Part shown: piece after piece, positions 42,670 through 51,637 of the stretch
Layout: every line of letters starts with the position of its first letter
Position numbering within the stretch: position 1 is the first letter of the stretch
NCBI GenBank assembly: GCA_002748425.1
Contig: PDSJ01000014.1
Location: 62,001 to 126,000, forward strand
Source of the DNA: a candidate division KSB3 bacterium
GTDB lineage: Bacteria; Moduliflexota; Moduliflexia; Moduliflexales; Moduliflexaceae
DNA: 64,000 bases
Reading direction: 5' to 3'
Notes under the pieces: generated by a model
What the model was told of the DNA's origin: nothing
The model's database searches: none
Seen by the model: the letters and a program-made list of their open reading frames with translations, nothing else
Program-made: the position numbers and the translations under genes

Positions 42670-42961
42670 GTGTGACAGAGCAATAAGCAGTAGACGGCAG
42701 GTTGTGACTGTCGTCTGCTGAACGATCGCCTCAAATTCCGTATACGCTCAACGATTCTTCCCTGGAAAATCCCGGTCTTTTCCTGCCGTTTGACGTCCCC
42801 AGATTTTTGTGAGCTGCCATAGGATGCTGCGGAAGCCGGAACACTGGGGATTAAATCCGTCCAGAATATTGTTGACAGAAAAAAGCGACATAGGATGCAA
42901 CACTGTTCGAGGCGTACGAACGGTGAAGAGTGCAGCTGAATGAGAGAGGACGTGTATCACT
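42670..42961 (+). other. Leader region of the methionine synthase genes
   Basis: Apart from the stem-loop above, GTCCCCAG (42795-42802) can pair with CTGGGGAT (42844-42851) and close a 41-base interior. TTGACA at 42871-42876 has no good -10. I see neither a SAM nor a full cobalamin riboswitch consensus. Confidence 0.35.
42688..42720 (+). terminator. Stem-loop after the beta-propeller gene
   Basis: Arms 42688-42700 and 42708-42720 form a 13-bp stem with two G-T pairs and a 7-base loop. There is no T-run. Confidence 0.5.
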
Positions 42962-43603
42962 ATGCAGATGCTCCCGGTGCGAATTCAGTATATCCCGGTT
43001 GAGATGCCGGTCAAACGGATTTATTCCCGGATGGGATTTCGGAAGCTGAGTACGAAATTGAGCGAAAAAGATCGCACGAAAATCGACGCGGTCTTACAGG
43101 AAGGGCTGATGACGTGCTCGCTCTCCGGCGTGTATGTGAGAAAGAAGATCGTACAGCAGGATGAACGAGGCGTGACACTGGAGGGCTGTATTCGATGGGA
43201 AAGCCTCAGGCTTGCAAAATTTCTGGCGAACGCTGAGGATGTTTTTTTGATCGGTGCCACTGCCGGGCAGAATATTGTGGACCTGCGGGAACGCTATCTG
43301 GCGGAAGAGAATACCTACCATGCGGTCATTCTCGATGCATTCGCATCTGAAATGGTGGAATCGGCGGTACAGTGGATTCATGATTACCTCGCACGTTTGC
43401 TGCGCAAGGAATTAAAGACTGTCACAACTCGACGTTACAGCCCCGGTTACGGGGATTTTTCATTGGACAATCAGCTCTTATTTTCAGAGTTTCTGGATTT
43501 GGAAACGACTTTGGGAGTGCGCGTAAGCGATCGATATCTGCTGCTGCCTGAAAAATCGGTTACGGCAGTGGTGGGCATCCTGCCGCTCCAGCATTCACGA
43601 TAA
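42962..43603 (+). CDS. Stand-alone methionine synthase activation-domain protein
   Basis: 213 aa resembling the AdoMet-binding reactivation domain of B12-dependent methionine synthase. Visible are LEGCIRWESLRLAKFLANAED, DAFASEMVESAVQWIHDYL, and the signature RRYSPGYGDFSLDNQLLFSEF. In long MetH this domain binds AdoMet for reductive remethylation of oxidised cob(II)alamin. Here it is separate and lies 45 bp upstream of a short MetH lacking it, so the two should work together. ATG 42962 has AGAGGACG upstream. Confidence 0.9.
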   Translation: MQMLPVRIQYIPVEMPVKRIYSRMGFRKLSTKLSEKDRTKIDAVLQEGLMTCSLSGVYVRKKIVQQDERGVTLEGCIRWESLRLAKFLANAEDVFLIGATAGQNIVDLRERYLAEENTYHAVILDAFASEMVESAVQWIHDYLARLLRKELKTVTTRRYSPGYGDFSLDNQLLFSEFLDLETTLGVRVSDRYLLLPEKSVTAVVGILPLQHSR

Positions 43604-43648
43604 GTACTCGATCCACTTGAGGCGTATGTCGAGAGGAAAATACATATC

Positions 43649-46084
43649 ATGACGGCACAAGAACTGCGTCAGCGCCTGGAACAGCAGGTCTTTATTCTCG
43701 ATGGGGCTACTGGAACGGAACTTCAAAAACAGGGCCTGCCGAACGGCGTCTGTCCGGAGCAATGGGTGATCGAGCACCCGGAATCGATCCTTCAGGTTCA
43801 GCAGGCGTATGTCGATGCCGGGGCCGACGCCGTATTTTCGTGTACCTTTGGCGCAAATCGACTCAAACTGCAAGAGTTCGGTCTGGCGGATCGCGTATAT
43901 GAGATGAATAAAGCTCTGGCGCAAATTTCCCGCAGAGCAGTTGGGCCGGACAAGCTGATTGCCGGGAATATGTCGGCGACCGGCCGCTTTGTGGATCCCT
44001 TTGGCGATTTGGACTTTGAGGAGGCTGTGGAGGTCTATAAAGAACAGGTGCGGGGTCTGGTGGACGGCGGAGTCGACTTTTTTGCGATCGAAACGATGAT
44101 CGATATTCAGGAGATGCGAAGTGCTGTCATTGCCGTCAAAGAAAGCTGTGATTTACCGATTATTGCGTCAATGACGTTTTCGGAAGACGGTCATACACTG
44201 ACCGGCAGCGATCCGATCTCGGCCTTAGTCACCCTGCAGAGCCTGGGTGCTGATGTTGTGGGCTGCAACTGTTCGACCGGCCCGGATATTATGCTGAAGT
44301 TCATTAAGCAGATGAAACCCTGCGCAACGGTTCCGTTGCTCGCTAAGCCGAACGCTGGTTTACCAAAGTTGGTTGACGGGAAGACGATGTTTGATATGTC
44401 ATCCGGGCAATTCGCCAGTTTTGTCGCTGAGTTTATCGGGGCAGGCGCCAATATGATCGGCGGTTGTTGCGGCACGAGTCCGGCTTACATTCAAAAAGTC
44501 GTTGAAGCCGCAAAAGGCCGTAAGCCGATTCCTCCCTTGCGACAGCACCTCTCTGCTCTGTCGTCGAGCCGCAAAACAGTTCTTCTGCCAAAAGATACAT
44601 CGGTTAAGGTCATCGGCGAGCGTATTAATCCGACTGGCAAGAAGAAATTACAGGCGAGTCTGCGGGAAGGGAGGCTGGACGAGGTTAAGCGTTTTGCCTT
44701 TGAGCAGAAACAGGCCGGTGCCGACTTGCTCGACGTAAACATGGGAATGTCCGGTATTGATGAAGGAGAGATGATGCAGAAGGCCCTGCGGCTGCTCTGC
44801 ACGGTGTCGGACCTGCCCCTGGTCATTGATTCCTCGAATCCTGACGTCGTGGACCAGGCTCTGCGTTTATACCCCGGACGGGCGCTGATTAACTCCATTT
44901 CTGCTGAGACGAAAAAACAAGATCGGCTGCTTCGGCTTGCGCAGCAGTATGGCGCGATGTTTATCCTGCTGCCCTTGACCGATGACGAAATTCCCGCCAC
45001 TCGGGAAGGACGTATCCGTGTTGTGACACAAATTTATAATCACGCTCAAGCCTGCGGTTTGTCAAAAGAGGACATCGTCATCGATGGATTGACAATGACT
45101 GTATCGTCCGATCAGGGCGCTGCGGCAGAGACTCTGCGTTTTTTACGCTGGTGCCGTTATGACTTCGGCGTCAATACCGTGCTGGGCCTGTCGAACGTCT
45201 CCTTTGGATTGCCGCAGCGCAAATGGGTCAATGCAGCTTTTCTGGCAATGGCGATTCAGAGCGGCCTGACGATGGCGATTGCAAATCCCGGCAGTGAGAT
45301 GCTGATGAATATCAAAATGGCCTCTGACGTACTGACCGGGAATGATAAAGACAGCAAAGTTTATATCAGGGAGCTTGCACCTCCAGCCCCTGCTTCGATG
45401 AAAACGACTTCGCCGAAGCCTGTCGCAGATGGCGCTGCAAAGAGTCTGTTCGACTGCGTGGTGGAAGGTGATAAGGACTTGGTGGTGTCCTTGGTTGACA
45501 GTGCGCTGAATACAGGCAGGGCGGCCGCCGAAATTGTCGATAAAGAGCTTATTCCTGGTATTAATAAAGTCGGCGAATTGTACGAAAAAAAACAGTATTT
45601 TTTGCCGCAGCTTATTGCCAGCGCCGATACCATGAAAAAAGCTTTTGACCATCTTGAACCTCGTTTACGGAAAGACAGCGGAGATAACGGCCCTCAACAG
45701 ACGATCGTTCTGGCTACTGTGAAAGGCGATATTCACGACATCGGCAAAAATATCGTGTCGCTGATGATGAAAAATTATGGTTTCAGGGTGATTGATTTGG
45801 GAAAAGACGTTGCCTCGGATCGGATTCTGGAGGTCGCTGCTCAGGAAAAAGGCGCACTGATCGGGCTGTCGGCCTTGATGACCACAACAATGACAGAGAT
45901 GAAGACCGTCATTCAGAGGGCAAAAGAGCGTGGTCTTGACGCTAAATTCATCATCGGCGGCGCTGTGATTACGCAAGAATATGCAGACGAGATCCACGCT
46001 GACGGCTACGCCCGCGATAGTATCGAAGCCGTCAAACTTGCCCAGCGCTTGACAGGATTGTCATCCGGGCAGACGTCGACCTGA
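43649..46084 (+). CDS. metH: Cobalamin-dependent methionine synthase, short form
   Basis: Transfers methyl from methyltetrahydrofolate to homocysteine. The 811 aa contain three domains. The homocysteine-binding domain comes first (FILDGATGTELQ, VGCNCSTGP and GGCCGT zinc cysteines). The pterin-binding domain is at about 315-570 (VKVIGERINPTGKKKL, DLLDVNMGMSGIDE). The cobalamin cap and binding domains run from about 590 to 805 (TVKGDIHDIGKNIVSLMM with the cobalt-ligand His at about 696; IIGGAVITQEYADEI). The fourth, AdoMet activation domain is missing and is encoded just upstream. SD GAGAGGAAAA before ATG 43649. Confidence 0.96.
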   Translation: MTAQELRQRLEQQVFILDGATGTELQKQGLPNGVCPEQWVIEHPESILQVQQAYVDAGADAVFSCTFGANRLKLQEFGLADRVYEMNKALAQISRRAVGPDKLIAGNMSATGRFVDPFGDLDFEEAVEVYKEQVRGLVDGGVDFFAIETMIDIQEMRSAVIAVKESCDLPIIASMTFSEDGHTLTGSDPISALVTLQSLGADVVGCNCSTGPDIMLKFIKQMKPCATVPLLAKPNAGLPKLVDGKTMFDMSSGQFASFVAEFIGAGANMIGGCCGTSPAYIQKVVEAAKGRKPIPPLRQHLSALSSSRKTVLLPKDTSVKVIGERINPTGKKKLQASLREGRLDEVKRFAFEQKQAGADLLDVNMGMSGIDEGEMMQKALRLLCTVSDLPLVIDSSNPDVVDQALRLYPGRALINSISAETKKQDRLLRLAQQYGAMFILLPLTDDEIPATREGRIRVVTQIYNHAQACGLSKEDIVIDGLTMTVSSDQGAAAETLRFLRWCRYDFGVNTVLGLSNVSFGLPQRKWVNAAFLAMAIQSGLTMAIANPGSEMLMNIKMASDVLTGNDKDSKVYIRELAPPAPASMKTTSPKPVADGAAKSLFDCVVEGDKDLVVSLVDSALNTGRAAAEIVDKELIPGINKVGELYEKKQYFLPQLIASADTMKKAFDHLEPRLRKDSGDNGPQQTIVLATVKGDIHDIGKNIVSLMMKNYGFRVIDLGKDVASDRILEVAAQEKGALIGLSALMTTTMTEMKTVIQRAKERGLDAKFIIGGAVITQEYADEIHADGYARDSIEAVKLAQRLTGLSSGQTST

Positions 46085-46142
46085 TGCTCTTGTGCTGTTT
46101 CAGTCCGGGATGACAATCTGCCGGAACATGAGACAGGCGCTG

Positions 46143-47096
46143 TTACGGAGTCACCACACCTTTAATATAGCCCTCCCTGGCACTGAGCATGGTGTCAAAT
46201 CCCTCTTGAACGTTCTCTAATGGAAATGCGTGAGTCACAACTTTTTCCATCGGAAACACGCCACGTATCAGGGCATCCATGGCCCGACGCATATCATCTG
46301 CCGGATCGAGCGAATATTTGGGGTGCGGTGTCACAATCTCTGCGCCTTTTGTGGTCCAGTTTCGGAGTGTATATTCGGCAGGTTTCCCATACCAGCCGGC
46401 AAAGGCGTATTTGGCTCGATGAGGGCGAAGAGCCCTGGCTGCCAGGCCTGCAGCTACGGCGTTTCCCGTCACTTCAAACGCGATGTCAACGCCCCGGCCC
46501 TGGGTAATATCCTGAATAGCGTCCTGGAAATCGGCATCTTTGGCATTCAACGTGTGCGTCGCCCCAAGCTCTTTTGCCAGTTGCAGCCGATTCTCCAGCA
46601 GATCGACGGCAATCAGAGACGCCGGAGCCTTTCCTGCCAGACCGGCCAGGGTCAACAGTCCCATAAATCCGCAGCCCATAACGAGCACGTGATCTCCAAG
46701 TTCGGGCGGCGCTGAACGCACAATGGTGGCAATACATTTTAAGGGTTCGACTAAGGCATGTTCAGAACGAATATGCTCCGGAACCCGCATCAATTCATGC
46801 GGTTCGGCCCTGACATAGTCGGCAAAGGCTGAAAGATGGGCAAATAAGCCGGTGACTCTCTCACCTTCCTGGACGCCTTTCACCTTTCGTCCGACGGCTG
46901 CGACAATCCCTACAGGCTCGTGGCCCAGACGCAGCGGGGGGGTGCCGATAATTCCTTGAAAATATGCCCCATCATATTGGCATAACCCGCAGTGGGTGAT
47001 TTGAATGAGGACCTGCTCTTCCGTAATATCCACGAATTCTTCCTTGATTTCTATTTTTCCGACATCTATGAGTTCTGCATACCGAGACCTCACCAT
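46143..47096 (-). CDS. Medium-chain zinc-dependent dehydrogenase (sorbitol-dehydrogenase-like)
   Basis: 317 aa NAD(P)-dependent alcohol/polyol dehydrogenase. Catalytic zinc ligands are in HCGLCQYDGAY and RLGHEPVGIV, then ALVEPLKCI. The Rossmann motif is VMGCGFMGLL. The structural four-cysteine zinc loop is missing. ATG 47096 has GGAAGGAG upstream and overlaps the Gfo/Idh stop by 7 bp, so the two are co-translated. With the Gfo/Idh enzyme and the ROK kinase upstream it likely processes a sugar or polyol; the substrate is unknown. Confidence 0.88.
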   Translation of the reverse strand: MVRSRYAELIDVGKIEIKEEFVDITEEQVLIQITHCGLCQYDGAYFQGIIGTPPLRLGHEPVGIVAAVGRKVKGVQEGERVTGLFAHLSAFADYVRAEPHELMRVPEHIRSEHALVEPLKCIATIVRSAPPELGDHVLVMGCGFMGLLTLAGLAGKAPASLIAVDLLENRLQLAKELGATHTLNAKDADFQDAIQDITQGRGVDIAFEVTGNAVAAGLAARALRPHRAKYAFAGWYGKPAEYTLRNWTTKGAEIVTPHPKYSLDPADDMRRAMDALIRGVFPMEKVVTHAFPLENVQEGFDTMLSAREGYIKGVVTP

Positions 47097-48256
47097 GCTG
47101 CTGCTCCTTCCTGTGTTTCGTCCGGCTCGACGCGTACCCATCCGCCACGCTCGGCAGAAGCATACGCCGCATCCAGGATATATTGTGTTCGTAAGCCATC
47201 GAGAACATTCGGCTGGGGCGTCTTGCCTTCAACAAGAGCTTTTAAAAATTGGTATTGATTCTCCGCATGTGTCCTTGACCATCCTAAAATCGCTCGCGGC
47301 ACGGGAATCGAAGCTCCCGGGTAATGATGAACCGTCTCTAAACGCAGCCAGCCCCGCTCTCCTCCATAAGCTCCGCTTTTCCGGGAGGCATCATACCAAT
47401 ATAACCAGTTTCCATCCATCAGATTAAATCGCAGTGCGCCTTTCTCACCGCAGATCTCAAAACGTAATTCATCGAGTACGCCGGTTGAGAAACGAGAGGC
47501 TTCAATTGTACCGATTCCTCCGTTGGCTAAGCTTACTTGAAGCCAGGCCGCATCGTCAACCGTGACAGGTCCTGTTTCTTTTGCGCCGTTTGTGAGGGGA
47601 CGCTCTTTGATATAGGTATGCGTCACAGCCCGAACGCTCTGGAATTCGCCCAGCAGCCAGCGCATAAGATCGATCGCATGTGCTCCCAGATCGGCCAGTG
47701 CACCGCCGCCGGATTTCTTATGGTTCAATCTCCAGCTCAAAGGGCGTTCCGGGTGTTCATATCCGCTATGGAGGTATTCTGCCTGAAATCGGTAAATCGC
47801 GCCGAGCGCCCCTTCCTGGATCAGTTCATAGGCTCTCAGTAGCGCCGGCACGAAACGGTAATTAAAGGTCATGCCGATCTGCACGCCGGCGTCTGTTGCA
47901 GCGTCTGCGATGTCTTTGGCTTCCGCAGCATTCATAGCCAGAGGTTTTTCACAATACACATGCTTTCCTGCGGCAATTGCTTCTAATAATACCGATTTAT
48001 GCAGCACATTCGGCAGTGCACAATCTACGATTGTCACATCATCAGCATGAATCAATGTGGAGAACTCCGTATAGCATTTTCGGTAGCCGCCTTCCTGGGC
48101 GGCTCGTTCAGCTGTCTCAGGATTCGATGTGCAGACGGCTGCCAAATCTATTGCAGGGAGTTGACCCGGATAAAACATTCCGATATCTTTATAACATAAG
48201 GTATGAATTTTCCCAATGCCTCCATAGCCAATCAATCCGATTCCAATATTTTTCAT
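47090..48256 (-). CDS. Gfo/Idh/MocA-family oxidoreductase
   Basis: 388 aa. The N-terminal NAD(P)-binding fold (IGLIGYGGIGKIHTLCY) carries the catalytic EKP motif (HVYCEKPLAMNAAEA). The C-terminal alpha/beta domain has GGGALADLGAHAIDLMRWLLGEF with the usual Asp and His near the active site. Family members oxidise or epimerise sugars and cyclitols. It overlaps the downstream dehydrogenase gene by 7 bp. The upstream ROK kinase gene is separated by a 13-bp perfect hairpin. Confidence 0.93.
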   Translation of the reverse strand: MKNIGIGLIGYGGIGKIHTLCYKDIGMFYPGQLPAIDLAAVCTSNPETAERAAQEGGYRKCYTEFSTLIHADDVTIVDCALPNVLHKSVLLEAIAAGKHVYCEKPLAMNAAEAKDIADAATDAGVQIGMTFNYRFVPALLRAYELIQEGALGAIYRFQAEYLHSGYEHPERPLSWRLNHKKSGGGALADLGAHAIDLMRWLLGEFQSVRAVTHTYIKERPLTNGAKETGPVTVDDAAWLQVSLANGGIGTIEASRFSTGVLDELRFEICGEKGALRFNLMDGNWLYWYDASRKSGAYGGERGWLRLETVHHYPGASIPVPRAILGWSRTHAENQYQFLKALVEGKTPQPNVLDGLRTQYILDAAYASAERGGWVRVEPDETQEGAAAW

Positions 48257-48277
48257 GTGTGTCTTTCTGAGATGCAG

Positions 48278-48307
48278 AACGCCTCCTGAACACTTTCAGG
48301 AGGCGTT
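48278..48307. terminator. Perfect 13-bp hairpin between ROK kinase and oxidoreductase genes
   Basis: AACGCCTCCTGAA (48278-48290), loop CACT, exact complement 48295-48307. No T-run is found on either strand, so it probably protects or attenuates the ROK mRNA rather than ending it. Confidence 0.75.
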
Positions 48308-48316
48308 GCCGCCAAG

Positions 48317-49372
48317 TCATGAGTAGATCTTTGAATCCGTGGCGTTTGCTGTCTGGCTTCGCATTACTGGCCCTGCCTTTGATGTTGCGCTTATCCAATT
48401 CTCTGATGCAGCTGTATTGTGCAGTAAGCCGGCTCCAATAATTGCGTTTGTATCCCAATGTGTCGTGACCACAATCCGAAAACTTCCTCTGGCAGGCGGA
48501 TAACAGGAATTTTCGGCGACCTCTCGAATTTTTTCAATAAATCCTGCTCCGCTCTGTGCGACTCCCCCGCCGATAATGATGAGATCAAGATTGAGCAAAC
48601 TGATCACATTTGCTAATGCGATGCCGACATATTCGGCAGCACGCAGCAATACATCTCGCGCAAGTGAATCGCCTTGTTCCGCGGCACTGGCAACCTGAAG
48701 CGCTGTCAGCCGGCCGTTGCTCAGTACCTCTGTCAGAGTCGATTGTTCTCCATGTTTGATTCTCTGACATGCTGCACCGGCAATGGCCGTTCCATCTGCA
48801 TAAGCCTGGAGACAGCCCCGGTTTCCGCATGAACACGGAAGACCATTTCTTTCGACGATACAATGCCCAATCTCGCCGGCACTGTTGAGCTGTCCGCGAT
48901 AGAGTTTCCGATCGAGGATAAGTCCGGACCCGATTCCTGTGCTGATCGTGATGAACAGCAAATGACTCACTGAGGGATCAGCACATAGAAAATATTCTCC
49001 GAGCACCGCTGTTTTCGTGTCCTGCTCGATATACACCGGGATGGCGGGAAAGGCAGTTTTTATCTGTCGGCCCATTTGCACATTTTGCCAGCCTAAACTG
49101 GGGGCCAGCACAACATTGCCTGTTGCCGCCTCAACCGTACCAGGAACGCCGATGCCGACAGAAGCAACAGCCTCAGGAGGAAGTCCTGCCTGTTGGACCA
49201 GTTCTCTGATGTTGTGTATCACATGCGCGATGAGCCAATCTGCTCCTTTGGAGCGTTGTGTGGGGAATTTTTTTTGCTGAAGGCACTCGCCCTCCGCTGT
49301 GACAAGTCCCAAAGCAATTTTCGTGCCTCCAATATCCACCCCGACGTGTATCTTCTTTTTATTATCTGTCAT
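48317..49372 (-). CDS. ROK-family sugar kinase or regulator-like kinase
   Basis: 351 aa. The phosphate-binding motif is VGVDIGGTKIALGLV, the second motif SVGIGVPGTVE, and TISTGIGSGLI follows. The ROK zinc site is intact (GEIGHCIVERNGLPCSCGNRGCLQ, given here as GEIGHC...CSCGNRGC). There is no N-terminal helix-turn-helix, so it is a kinase (glucokinase type) rather than a ROK repressor. The catalytic Asp lies in EQDTKTAVLG, where ND-N is more common. It heads a three-gene sugar unit with the Gfo/Idh enzyme and the medium-chain dehydrogenase. Confidence 0.92.
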   Translation of the reverse strand: MTDNKKKIHVGVDIGGTKIALGLVTAEGECLQQKKFPTQRSKGADWLIAHVIHNIRELVQQAGLPPEAVASVGIGVPGTVEAATGNVVLAPSLGWQNVQMGRQIKTAFPAIPVYIEQDTKTAVLGEYFLCADPSVSHLLFITISTGIGSGLILDRKLYRGQLNSAGEIGHCIVERNGLPCSCGNRGCLQAYADGTAIAGAACQRIKHGEQSTLTEVLSNGRLTALQVASAAEQGDSLARDVLLRAAEYVGIALANVISLLNLDLIIIGGGVAQSGAGFIEKIREVAENSCYPPARGSFRIVVTTHWDTNAIIGAGLLHNTAASENWISATSKAGPVMRSQTANATDSKIYS

Positions 49373-49894
49373 TCACATTTCTTCAGGTCACGATTTCATC
49401 GAAATCGCTCTGAGAATACCGGGCTGACAAATGATAGTCTTAGTCACGCAGCCAATATCTCTGAACGTACTGAGTGCGTAGTGCTATGTCACAGGCCATA
49501 AGATCGTTGAAGATCAAAATTGAGGATCTTTGACAGAAGAATTTTTTTAGTTACAGAAAACATGAACAGGGGAAGTCCGTCAAGTTTTTTGTGAAAACCC
49601 CGGAGAGCAGCAATAGAGTCCAATAGAAGAGTTTCGACCCGGATTGACGATCTGCCAGATCGACGTTCATTGTGCTCAACTGGAGGAATTGTTCAAGTTA
49701 TAGATACAGCTACAGAGAGTTTGAATTTCGTTTGCTCGTCCAGGCGTTTTTTCCTTCACGTTTTTCTTTACAAGAGTACTGCTTTACGTCAGAATGTATC
49801 ATCTGTAATGATGTATGGCCTTTATGGTGTGTAGATTTTACGCTGCGTTATAGAGGCAGCCGGAACACTATTCGTTGTAAGAGGAAAAAGTCTC
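49373..49894. other. Intergenic region, 522 bp, no gene found
   Basis: Between the divergent ROK kinase and Fe-alcohol dehydrogenase genes. It contains a short hairpin CGATCT-GCC-AGATCG near 49648 and a long AT-rich stretch. Frames here are short and lack SDs. No -24/-12 or clear -35/-10 pair was seen. Confidence 0.5.
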
Positions 49895-51061
49895 ATGCAA
49901 AATTTTACGTTTTGGAACCCGACCAAGATCATTTTTGGTGAAGGCACGATTCAGCAGATCGGTGAAGAAAGCAAAAAATTTGGGAAGAAGGTGTTATTCG
50001 TATATGGAAAATCCAGTATCAAAGCAAGCGGAGTCTATGACAAGGCTGTGAATTCACTGAAAGAAGCGGGCCTGGAAATTGTCGAATTTTCGGGAGTCCA
50101 GTCGAACCCGGTGCTTTCGCATCTCCGCGAAGGTATTGCCCTGGCGAAACGGGAACAGGTTGATGCTATTGTGGCTGTGGGCGGCGGCAGTGTGCTCGAT
50201 GAGTCGAAAGCGATTGCTGCCGGTGCACAAACTGACGGAGATGTCTGGGATTTTTTCCTTAAGAAAGCCACTGTAGAAGACGCGCTTCCGGTATTAACAA
50301 TTCTCACGCTGGCAGCGACAGGGTCTGAGATGAACCCGACGGGAGTCGTCACAAATGAGCTCACTCGAATGAAAACCGGGATATCTGCTCCGCCGCTTTT
50401 CCCAAAAGTGTCAATTTTAGACCCGACGGCAACCTATAGTGTTCCACAAAATTATACGGCGTACGGTGCAGTGGATGCTATTTCACATATTCTTGAAGGC
50501 TATTTTACCGGGTCGGATGACTGGACTCCGATCCAGGATCGATTTGTGGAAGGCTTGGTCCTTTCGGTGATGGCAAGTGTGGAAAAATGCCTTGAGAATC
50601 CCGAAGATTATCAGGGGCGGGCAACCTTGATGTGGGCAGCGACACTGGCGCTGAACGGTTTGCCGGTCGCTGGAATCGGCAAATTTATGTTTCCCAATCA
50701 TCTGATCGAACATTCGCTCAGCGCACTGTACAATATTGCTCATGGAGCAGGCTTATCGATCGTCATTCCCGGCTGGATGAAATATGCTTCTTCAAGAAAC
50801 TCCCCGAAAAAATTTGCGCAATTTGCTGAGAGAATCTTCGGTATTCAGGAGGCTTCTCCTGAGAGCACCGCAGAAAAAGGGATTGCAGCCTTACAAGCCT
50901 GGTTTGAGAAGATCGGAAGCCCAACTACCCTCGCAGCAGGGAAGATCCCGGAAGAGGAGATTGGAAAAATTGCAGAAAATGCTGCCGAATTAGCACTCGT
51001 GTGGGGGATTCCCGTGTATACTCACGCAGTGATTGAGGATATTCTCAGACTCTGTAAATAG
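49895..51061 (+). CDS. Iron-containing alcohol dehydrogenase (butanol dehydrogenase / YqhD type)
   Basis: 388 aa NAD(P)H-dependent aldehyde/alcohol reductase. It opens NFTFWNPTKIIFGEGTI. The cofactor motif is AVGGGSVLDESKAIAAG. Metal ligands lie in GAVDAISHILEGYF and FPNHLIEHSLSALYNIAHGAG (Asp and three His). This group reduces aldehydes at the end of sugar fermentation. AGAGGA lies 13 bases before ATG 49895. It is a single gene with a stem-loop after it. Confidence 0.94.
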   Translation: MQNFTFWNPTKIIFGEGTIQQIGEESKKFGKKVLFVYGKSSIKASGVYDKAVNSLKEAGLEIVEFSGVQSNPVLSHLREGIALAKREQVDAIVAVGGGSVLDESKAIAAGAQTDGDVWDFFLKKATVEDALPVLTILTLAATGSEMNPTGVVTNELTRMKTGISAPPLFPKVSILDPTATYSVPQNYTAYGAVDAISHILEGYFTGSDDWTPIQDRFVEGLVLSVMASVEKCLENPEDYQGRATLMWAATLALNGLPVAGIGKFMFPNHLIEHSLSALYNIAHGAGLSIVIPGWMKYASSRNSPKKFAQFAERIFGIQEASPESTAEKGIAALQAWFEKIGSPTTLAAGKIPEEEIGKIAENAAELALVWGIPVYTHAVIEDILRLCK

Positions 51062-51094
51062 ACGGAAATTCTAATTACCCTGAGGTAAAAAACT

Positions 51095-51129
51095 ATATCG
51101 AGAGCATTCCGTACAGGGGCTCTTGATAT
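51095..51129 (+). terminator. Stem-loop after the Fe-alcohol dehydrogenase gene
   Basis: ATATCGAGAGC (51095-51105) pairs with GCTCTTGATAT (51119-51129) with one G-T pair. The following sequence, GGTTTATG, is only weakly T-rich. Confidence 0.55.
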
Positions 51130-51240
51130 GGTTTATGCGAATTTTCAGACGTTTTCCTCTCTCTCCTTCTCCTGAAAATTGTGTGAGACGGTTCCAACCG
51201 TTCACAGCCTGAGTTTTTTCCACGATTTTAGGGCTGTTGC

Positions 51241-51612
51241 TTGTTATTGTTGTTGCTCTTTTACTATTTTGCGTCGAGTTTTCAACAGAGGGCGCAGCGT
51301 GAGAAAGCTATAATTTGTTATGAGAAACTCTTAAAACATCATCCAAATTTTCTTGACGCCAATTTTCTTGTGGCTGAATGTTATTTTATACGACACGATA
51401 TCGAAAAATCTCAATATTACTTTGAACGACAACTCTCGTCAGATACCATGCATTGGAAAACCTATGCCCGACTTGTCGAAATAGAGCATGGTCGGCAGAA
51501 TAAGCCGGCGGCGTTTCAGTATTTACAAGAGATCTATAAAATTGACGCCATGAAGCAAATTAACCCTGATGAGTTACTACGTCTTAAACGCATGGTGGAA
51601 ATGGAGTTGTAA
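51241..51612 (+). CDS. Small TPR-like protein
   Basis: 123 aa with an N-terminal hydrophobic stretch (LLLLLFYYF) that may anchor it, then one to two TPR-like units (REKAIICYEKLLKHHPNFLDA, SQYYFERQLSSDTMHWKTYA). The start is TTG 51241, five codons after an in-frame stop, with AGGG nine bases upstream; no in-frame ATG would keep the repeats. It lies 25 bp before the thioredoxin-TPR gene and is probably in the same operon. Confidence 0.6.
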   Translation: MLLLLLFYYFASSFQQRAQREKAIICYEKLLKHHPNFLDANFLVAECYFIRHDIEKSQYYFERQLSSDTMHWKTYARLVEIEHGRQNKPAAFQYLQEIYKIDAMKQINPDELLRLKRMVEMEL

Positions 51613-51637
51613 TATGTGCTGAGAGGGAGAAAACGCG

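Noticed and set aside
42670..42961. Cobalamin or SAM riboswitch before metH
   Set aside because: A few bases resemble the B12 box region, but the conserved core elements are missing.
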